A stretch of DNA of 64,000 bases from Nocardiopsis sp. TSRI0078. GTDB lineage: Bacteria; Actinomycetota; Actinomycetes; Streptosporangiales; Streptosporangiaceae. The notes beneath the pieces are model-generated. The model worked only from the letters and a program-made list of their open reading frames with translations. It did not search any database and was not told the DNA's origin. Of the stretch, positions 58,555 to 64,000 are shown one piece after another. The first letter of the stretch is position 1; every line of letters begins with the position of its first letter. Both the position numbers and the translations under genes were made by a program. Location: positions 124,001 through 188,000 of the forward strand of contig NZ_LWLB01000035.1 in assembly GCF_001905145.1 (NCBI RefSeq), written 5' to 3'.

Positions 58555-59106
58555 ATGGACAGTGCGAGGGAGAACGGGGCCGCGGGGCCGCGTGTGGGCG
58601 GCGCCGGCTTCGGCCGGCCGGAGGTCCACCCCACCGCGTGGATCGCGCCCGGCGCGGTCGTGGTCGGCCGGGTGCGCCTGGGCGAGCGGAGCAGTGTCTG
58701 GTACGGGTCGGTGCTGCGCGCCGACACCGAGGACGTCGTCGTCGGGGACAGGGTCAACATCCAGGACCAGTGCGGTCTGCACTCCGACCCCGGGGAACCC
58801 GCCGTCCTGCACGACGACGTGAGCCTGGGCCACAAGGCGATGGTGCACGGCGCGGTCGTGGAGGAGGGCGCGCTCATCGGTATCGGCGCGATCGTCCTGG
58901 GCGGCGCCCGCGTGGGCCGGGGCGCGCTGGTCGCGGCGGGATCCCTCGTGCCGCCCGGCAAGACCGTCCCGCCGGACACCCTCTGGGCGGGCGTGCCCGG
59001 CAAGGTGGTCCGCGAGCTGAACGACGACGACCGGCTCGTGCTCCAGCACACGCCGGCCCACTACGCGGCGCTCGCCGTGCAGCACCAGGACGTCACCTGG
59101 GAGTAG
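58555..59106 (+). CDS. Gamma-class carbonic anhydrase / hexapeptide-repeat protein
   Basis: A 183-residue left-handed beta-helix protein of the CaiE/PaaY/YrdA gamma-CA type. The hexapeptide repeats run from HPTAWIAPGAVVVGRV to GGARVGRGALVAAGSLV. The three zinc His are present: His76 (GLHSD), His93 and His98 (LGHKAMVHG). VLRADTEDVVVGDRVNIQDQC gives the conserved Arg/Asp. Might hydrate CO2; many family members have no proven activity. ATG 58555; the gap behind it holds the long inverted repeat. Confidence 0.9.
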   Translation: MDSARENGAAGPRVGGAGFGRPEVHPTAWIAPGAVVVGRVRLGERSSVWYGSVLRADTEDVVVGDRVNIQDQCGLHSDPGEPAVLHDDVSLGHKAMVHGAVVEEGALIGIGAIVLGGARVGRGALVAAGSLVPPGKTVPPDTLWAGVPGKVVRELNDDDRLVLQHTPAHYAALAVQHQDVTWE

Positions 59107-59392
59107 GGGACGGCCGGACGGCCGGGACCGGAGCGGGGACGCCTGCCGCCGGACACCGGTGGAGGGATCCGGCACGGTGGCCCGAAAGCACCGCACCGGC
59201 CGTTCCTGGCTAACACGGGTGACCCCTCTTCTGGTCCTCACGGGTCATGTGCGGGCCCCGCGCGCCCGCGTAGCCTTGAGGACGCATGCCGCGTGGGGCC
59301 GGTTTCGTCGCGCCCGGGCCCACGCCAGCCCCATCCGGGGCGACCGGTACACCCTTTCCGCGACACCGTTCGTCGCCGGGAGGTGAGTGCAC

Positions 59393-59971
59393 GTGGAACA
59401 CGACACGCGACCACGACCGCGTGACCACGCCACCCTCCACGACCACGTCGCGCTGGACGAGATCGAGCTGTACGCCGAGGTGCTCATCGCCGTGGCCGAC
59501 GCCGACCACCGGCTCACCCACGCCGAGATCGACCGTGTCCTCGGGGTCTCGCCCCCGGACGGCGCAGCCGTGCCCGCCGGCGGGACGCCGGCCCCGCGGA
59601 CGGACACGGCGGGCGAGCGGTGCTCGCGGCCGGTCCGGCCCGAGAAGCGGTCCGCGCCCCGGAGCGAGGCCGGGGAGACCACCCACGGGACCGGGACCGG
59701 CCGTCCCGCGGGCCCCGAGCGGCCGCCCGGCCCCACGGGGCCGACCGGACCCCCTCCGCGCACCCCGGACCGGGGCCCGGTCACCCGGCCGCCCAAGCCG
59801 TGCGAGGAGGAGCCCGAGGCCCGCGTGCTCCCCGCCACCGGGCCGCTGTTCCCGGAGGCGCGCGTCCTGCCGGAGGCACCACCGTTCACCGACATGCTCC
59901 CGGTGCCGTTCGACGGGCCCCTCGCCGCGTGGTTCCCCTCCGGCCTCCCCCTCGCCCCCTGGACGTCCTGA
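59393..59971 (+). CDS. Hypothetical protein, Pro-rich tail
   Basis: A 192-residue protein. The conserved-looking part is DEIELYAEVLIAVADADHRLTHAEIDRVLGV (residues about 20-55), a helical segment common at the start of small actinobacterial proteins. The rest is Pro/Gly/Arg-rich and probably disordered, ending in a hydrophobic PLAAWFPSGLPLAPW. GTG 59393 is preferred over GTG 59387 because GGGAGGTGA lies 6 bp before the former and touches the latter. Function unknown. Confidence 0.6.
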   Translation: MEHDTRPRPRDHATLHDHVALDEIELYAEVLIAVADADHRLTHAEIDRVLGVSPPDGAAVPAGGTPAPRTDTAGERCSRPVRPEKRSAPRSEAGETTHGTGTGRPAGPERPPGPTGPTGPPPRTPDRGPVTRPPKPCEEEPEARVLPATGPLFPEARVLPEAPPFTDMLPVPFDGPLAAWFPSGLPLAPWTS

Positions 59972-60121
59972 CGGGACGAGCAGGTTCCCCCGAACCCGGT
60001 CCCCGGCGGAGAACGGCCTCATCCGGCCACCCCCGTCAGGTCCATCCCGCCCTCTCACGGGGTATTGCCCCTGCGGGACGCCCCCTCGCGTCCCGCGGCC
60101 AACACCTACCAGGAGAGGTAC

Positions 60122-60856
60122 ATGCAGTCAGAGGACCCGGACCGCCAGGCGCCCCGGAGCGGTGTAGGCACGCGCCCACGAGACCGGGAGGAGCCCGGCT
60201 CCGCGCGCGGGGCGACACTGACCGTCGCGCTCACCGCGACCTTCGCCTTCCTGCTGGCCACCGCCGCCGGCCTGGTCTGGCTCCTGTCCGGCGAAGGCCC
60301 CCTCTCCGGTGCGGGGGACGCCGTCTCCGGCGGGAGCGGGGAGCCCGCCGAACCGGGAGACTCCGCGGCCGGGGACGCCGGCGGGGACACCCCGGCGCCG
60401 GAGGGCACGGTCGAGGACCCCGCGTCGGGGCTGTCCTACCGGCTCCCCGGCGAGGACTGGCGGCGGCTCGGCGACGACGAGGTCCCCCCGGAGTACTCCT
60501 CGTACGCGGTGTACGGGTCCCCGGACGAGCCGGACGCGTTCATCGTGACCGGCAGCGAGGGCCTCGGCCCGGCCGAACCGCCGTCCGCGGCCGGGGCGCG
60601 CCTGGCCCTGGACGCGCTGGGCGGCCTGGTCGCCGACCCCGGGTCGCTCCGGGTGGAGCCCTCCGGCCCCGCCGAGGTGGACGGCTCCCCCGCCTTCGAG
60701 GCCGCCGTGAGCGGTGGGGAGGAATCCTACGGCCGGTTCCTGCTGGTGGAGACGGGCGACCGGAAGGGCGGGTTCGTCCTGGGGCTCAGCACGGGCGGAG
60801 GCCAGGACGCCTCCGACGCCATCGACGAGGCCTTCGAGACGGTCGACCTCCTCTGA
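60122..60856 (+). CDS. Membrane-anchored protein of unknown function
   Basis: A 244-residue protein with a cytoplasmic basic tail, one membrane helix at about 30-55 (LTVALTATFAFLLATAAGLVWLL), a Gly/Asp-rich linker, and an extracellular domain of about 145 residues. The domain starts with DPASGLSYRLPGEDWRRLGDDEVP and ends with GGFVLGLSTGGGQDASDAIDEAFETV, the shape of many actinobacterial secreted sensor-like domains. Not assigned. ATG 60122 follows AGGAGAGG. It converges with the histidine kinase, 16 bp apart. Confidence 0.68.
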   Translation: MQSEDPDRQAPRSGVGTRPRDREEPGSARGATLTVALTATFAFLLATAAGLVWLLSGEGPLSGAGDAVSGGSGEPAEPGDSAAGDAGGDTPAPEGTVEDPASGLSYRLPGEDWRRLGDDEVPPEYSSYAVYGSPDEPDAFIVTGSEGLGPAEPPSAAGARLALDALGGLVADPGSLRVEPSGPAEVDGSPAFEAAVSGGEESYGRFLLVETGDRKGGFVLGLSTGGGQDASDAIDEAFETVDLL

Positions 60857-60872
60857 GGCGGCCGGGAGGGCC

Positions 60873-62063
60873 TCAGAGGGGGACCACGGCACGGAGCAGG
60901 AAGCCGCCGTCCCCGGTGTGCGCCGCGGACAGGGTGCCTCCGCTCATCGAGACGCGCTCGGACAGTCCCGCCAGTCCGTTTCCGGAGGACCCCTCCACGG
61001 CTCCGTCCCCGCGCGCCCGGTCGTTGGACACCTCCACCACCAGGACCCGTCCCACCGCGGTGTCCCTGGTCGGTGTGAAGGCGATCTGGCACTCGGTGGC
61101 GTCGCTGTGCCGCAGCACGTTGGTCACGCCCTCCCGGACCACCCACGCGGCCAGCGACGCCCGTTCCGGGGGCAGCGCCAGGCCGTCCAGTCCGGTGACG
61201 GACACCCGGGTGCCGTTGGCGGCCAGGACGGAGCCCACCGCGTCCACCTCGTCCGCGAGGTCGACCTCTCGGTAGCCGCTCACCGCCGCGCGCACCTGCT
61301 GGAGCGCCTTGCGGGCGAGTTCGTGCACCTCGGCCATCTCCGCCGCGGCCCTGTCCGGAGCGCGCTCGGCCAGCCTGCCCGCCAGTTCGGCCTTGACCGC
61401 CAGGGCCGACAGGCTGTGGCCGAGCAGGTCGTGCATGTCCCGGGCGAAGCGCAGGCGCTCCTCGGTGACCGCCAGCTGGGCGCGTGCGGCCTGGCCGCGG
61501 ACCGCGTCGTTGGTGACGTCCCACAGCCAGAGCGAGGCGAGGGAGCCCGCGGCCAGGACCAGCGCCCAGGCGATCGCGGAGGCCCACATCACCAGGTAGG
61601 CGAGGAGGTCGATCTCCGCGGGGGTGAACGGGATGAGCAGCCAGGGCACCACCATCAGTCCCAGGGTGACCAGCGCTCCGCGCCTCCGGGACGCCACGAA
61701 CACCCCGATTCCCCACCACGCGGCCAGGAAGAACATGGAGAAGAGGGGGTTCTGGAGGGCGGCGGCACCGATGACGGCCAGCGCGACCGAGCCCCAGTAG
61801 AGCCGGGGGGAGGGATCCCGCCGTCCGTCGAGCCTGCTCCGCAGCAGCAGCACGAGCACGAGGCAGAGCAGGACCGCGGCGACCTCGGCGAGAAGGGGGC
61901 GCCAGAGGGAGTAACGCTCCTCTCCCGTGGTCGCCTCCGCCAGTGGGAAGAGGACCAGCGCGACGAGCAGGAACGATATCGATCCCAGGATGATGAGCCT
62001 GGCGACGCGGAGTTTGCGGTCGTTGCGGGAGTCCTCGACCGGCGGTGTCCCGTGCTCTGTCAA
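60873..62063 (-). CDS. NarL-type sensor histidine kinase
   Basis: A 396-residue HisKA_3 kinase. Four to six membrane helices at residues 18-180. DHp helix RFARDMHDLLGHSLSALAVKAELAGRL with phospho-accepting His211. HATPase N-box WVVREGVTNVLRHSDATEC and G-box NGLAGLSERV. The usual LuxR-type response regulator is not next door: the following gene is on the opposite strand. TTG 62063 follows AGGAGG at 10 bp, a weak spacing. The two upstream genes on its strand are an ABC-2 exporter, so it probably senses or controls that transporter. Confidence 0.88.
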   Translation of the reverse strand: MTEHGTPPVEDSRNDRKLRVARLIILGSISFLLVALVLFPLAEATTGEERYSLWRPLLAEVAAVLLCLVLVLLLRSRLDGRRDPSPRLYWGSVALAVIGAAALQNPLFSMFFLAAWWGIGVFVASRRRGALVTLGLMVVPWLLIPFTPAEIDLLAYLVMWASAIAWALVLAAGSLASLWLWDVTNDAVRGQAARAQLAVTEERLRFARDMHDLLGHSLSALAVKAELAGRLAERAPDRAAAEMAEVHELARKALQQVRAAVSGYREVDLADEVDAVGSVLAANGTRVSVTGLDGLALPPERASLAAWVVREGVTNVLRHSDATECQIAFTPTRDTAVGRVLVVEVSNDRARGDGAVEGSSGNGLAGLSERVSMSGGTLSAAHTGDGGFLLRAVVPL

Positions 62064-62203
62064 CGCGGTGTCTCCTCCTGGGGCGGTTCCCGACCGGGCC
62101 GGGTCCCCTCCCCGGCCCTCGTGTCCACACCTGTGGACGGATCCAGTGTGCCGCGACGGGGAGACCGTCCGTCCCCGGCCTCCCCGTCCCGTACCGCCGC
62201 CAC

Positions 62204-63043
62204 TCAGGGCTGGCGGGGGTCCCACCTGAAGTACCGGCGCACCAGCAGCCCCAGCACCGCGATCCAGGCGAGCATGACGCCGATGGAGGGCAGAGCCGCG
62301 ATCCACAGTCCGAGGTAGCTCTTCTCCTCCCCCGTTCCGAAGCCCCGGAAGGCGTCGTAGCCGGAGTAGGCGGTCTGGGCCATCTCCCCGGCGGGGACGG
62401 AGGGGAGGAAGCCGAGGACCAGGCGGGCGCTCTCCGGCAGGGACTCCAGCGGGATGATGCCTCCGCCCAGGAACAGCAGGACCATCATGGGCAGCATCGA
62501 GACCATCTGGGCGGCCTCGGCGTTGCGGACGACCGGGGTGAGGAGCAGCCCCATCAGGGAGAACATGACGGCGCTGAGGACGACGGCGACGACGAGCATC
62601 AGCGGGTCCTGGGGGAGGCTCCCGAAGACGGCGAAGACCAGGACGGCCACCACCACCGCCATGGCCAGGGAGAGGGCCACCACGACCGCGATGACGCCGC
62701 CGAAGATCGCCTGCTGGGGCACCCCGCTGACCCGCAGCCGCTTGAGGACCAGCGCCTCCCGCCGTGCGGTGAACACGTTGGAGGGGTGGCCGACGCCCAG
62801 GATGAGTCCGATGGAGCCGATGGTGGCGACCATGGCCATCTGCCCCGTCCCGAACCCGGGAACGATCTCGTTGTTCGGGAGGTTCATGGCCATGAAGGCG
62901 AAGAACGGCGGTAGGACCAGGTACATCCAGGCGGTCTTGTACCGCACGAACAGGGTGAACTCGGTCCGGGTCAGGCGCAGGCCCTGCTTCAGCGGGCTGA
63001 CGGCGGGTCGGGGGCGCCGCGGGGCGGCGGTGGTCGTGCTCAT
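62204..63043 (-). CDS. ABC-2-type transporter permease
   Basis: A 279-residue ABC-2 permease with six helices. TRTEFTLFVRYKTAWMYLVLPPFFAF and SNVFTARREALVLKRLRVSGVPQQAIFGGV are the typical exporter permease segments; the last helix ends WIAVLGLLVRRYFRWDP. ATG 63043 follows CCAGGAGCACAC. Pairs with the ATPase upstream on the same strand. Exported substrate unknown; a lipid, peptide or drug is likely in this family. Confidence 0.87.
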   Translation of the reverse strand: MSTTTAAPRRPRPAVSPLKQGLRLTRTEFTLFVRYKTAWMYLVLPPFFAFMAMNLPNNEIVPGFGTGQMAMVATIGSIGLILGVGHPSNVFTARREALVLKRLRVSGVPQQAIFGGVIAVVVALSLAMAVVVAVLVFAVFGSLPQDPLMLVVAVVLSAVMFSLMGLLLTPVVRNAEAAQMVSMLPMMVLLFLGGGIIPLESLPESARLVLGFLPSVPAGEMAQTAYSGYDAFRGFGTGEEKSYLGLWIAALPSIGVMLAWIAVLGLLVRRYFRWDPRQP

Positions 63044-63097
63044 GTGTGCTCCTGGCATCTGTGGAGGACGGCGGGGGGCGTGCGGGCGGGAGGCCGA

Positions 63098-64000
63098 TCA
63101 GTCCGGGACGAGGTCCGACGCGCCGTCCGCGACCTGGAGGAAGACGTCCTCCAGGGAGGCACCGCGCACCTGGAGGTGCTTGAGCGTGGTCCCGTGTTCG
63201 TCGGCCCAGGCGATCAGCGCCGCGACCGTGCGGTGCGCCCGGTCGGCCACGTCCTCGCCCCCGGCCGTGTAGGTGGCCCACAGGACGTGGTCGCGGGTCT
63301 CCACGGCCAGTTCGGTGCCGGGCAGGTCGGGCAGGTCGGCGGTGCGCACGCCGGGGGACAGGGCGAAGCCCACCCGGTCGCCCCAGCCCGCGAGGACGTC
63401 CTGGAGCGTCCCCTCCACACGGACCTCGCCGCGGTGCATGATCGCCAGCCGGTCGGCGAGCCGCTCGGCCTCCTCCAGGTAGTGGGTGGTGAGCAGGACC
63501 GCCACGCCCTCGCTCTTGAGGTCGTTGATGATGCGCCACGTCTCGATACGGCCCTCGGCGTCCATACCGGTCGTGGGCTCGTCCAGGTAGAGGACCTCGG
63601 GCCTGGTCAGCAGCGCCAGCCCCAGGTCCAGGCGGCGCTTTTGCCCTCCGGAGAGCTGGCGGACCGCGACCCCACGCCTGTCCGCCAGGCCGACCAGCTC
63701 CAGGACCTCGCCCCCGTCACGGGGGGTGGCGGCGAGGTCGTGGGCGAGGTCCATGGTCTCGCCGACGCTGAGGTCGTCCAGCAGGCCGCTGCCCTGGAGG
63801 ACGGCGTTGGTGCGCTCGCGGACCCCCGCGGGCTGGCCGTGGGGGTCGAGGCCGAAGACCCGCACGGTGCCCGAGCTGGGGCGGCGGAAGCCCTCCAGGG
63901 TCTCGATGGTGGTGGTCTTGCCCGCGCCGTTGGTGCCGAGGAGGGCGAACAGCTCGCCGGGGTGGATCTCGAAGGAGACCCCCTTGACCGCCTCGAAGTC
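63098..64000 (-). CDS. ABC transporter ATP-binding protein (partial, runs off right edge)
   Basis: C-terminal 300 codons of an ABC ATPase; the start lies beyond the window. Walker A GTNGAGKT, signature QLSGGQKRRLDLGLAL, Walker B VLYLDEPTTGMD and H-loop LLTTHYLEEAERLADR are present, followed by an approximately 80-residue C-terminal domain (DAL/CcmA drug-exporter type). Together with the ABC-2 permease it forms an exporter, next to an orphan histidine kinase. Confidence 0.9.
   Translation of the reverse strand, partial: DFEAVKGVSFEIHPGELFALLGTNGAGKTTTIETLEGFRRPSSGTVRVFGLDPHGQPAGVRERTNAVLQGSGLLDDLSVGETMDLAHDLAATPRDGGEVLELVGLADRRGVAVRQLSGGQKRRLDLGLALLTRPEVLYLDEPTTGMDAEGRIETWRIINDLKSEGVAVLLTTHYLEEAERLADRLAIMHRGEVRVEGTLQDVLAGWGDRVGFALSPGVRTADLPDLPGTELAVETRDHVLWATYTAGGEDVADRAHRTVAALIAWADEHGTTLKHLQVRGASLEDVFLQVADGASDLVPD

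Noticed and set aside
1-64000. CRISPR arrays, tRNA or rRNA genes, prophage or IS elements
   Set aside because: No repeat-spacer arrays, cloverleaf-like sequences, transposase or phage genes were seen.

Overview
The window is very GC-rich DNA with short intergenic gaps, many GTG/TTG starts and GGAGG-type ribosome sites. Gene content (DivIVA/Scy-like scaffolds, a gamma-class carbonic anhydrase, a YidC paralogue next to a DUF6412 protein, methylmalonyl-CoA mutase with MeaB, FecCD siderophore importer) points to an actinobacterium. A Nocardiopsaceae-like organism is my best guess, but this is inference. It is a chromosomal segment; I see no rRNA, tRNA, phage, transposase or CRISPR array.

Layout. 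1-4.8 kb: cell-wall amidase, two small proteins built from DivIVA N-terminal motifs, an M48-like protein with an altered HExxH motif, an SOS-box-preceded DUF6504-type gene, a NUDIX hydrolase and a GNAT. 4.9-28.1 kb: a carbohydrate locus with a ROK regulator, GH3, an Lpl-type ABC importer, secreted GH74-CBM2, GH95, GH42, a xylose isomerase and a LacI regulator. It is interrupted by a MarR/MFS efflux pair with a toxin remnant, and by a hemerythrin, a frameshifted FAD hydroxylase and its TetR regulator. 28.3-32.0 kb: a catechol-siderophore-type ABC importer behind an iron box. 32.3-37.5 kb: a membrane protein, a rifampin-phosphotransferase-like enzyme, a methyltransferase and a STAS protein. 37.9-43.3 kb: the methylmalonyl-CoA mutase operon mutA-mutB-meaB. 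43.7-51.5 kb: lipoproteins, a PQQ-type propeller, a YigZ protein, a Cys-containing HTH regulator, a Cu/Zn-SOD-like lipoprotein and YidC2/DUF6412. 51.5-54.7 kb: D-aminoacylase plus PfkB kinase, divergent from RidA. 54.7-60.9 kb: methyltransferase, TetR, GNAT, a long coiled-coil DivIVA-like protein, carbonic anhydrase and two unknown proteins. 60.9-64.0 kb: histidine kinase, ABC-2 permease and ABC ATPase (runs off the right edge).

How the genes fit together. The carbohydrate locus reads as a xyloglucan utilisation system. GH74 cuts the glucan backbone outside the cell and CBM2 anchors it to cellulose-like chains. The ABC importer takes up oligosaccharides. Cytoplasmic GH95, GH42 and GH3 would remove fucose, galactose and glucose/xylose, and the isomerase sends xylose on. 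Two different dyad motifs recur at its promoters. One is LacI-like (TCGAA-centred) and is also present at the lacI-type gene itself. The other shares AACTA half-sites, suits the ROK regulator, and includes a near-identical pair upstream of the ABC operon and xylA. This shared operator set is the most interesting signal in the window. No GH31 alpha-xylosidase and no ABC ATPase for the importer are present here.
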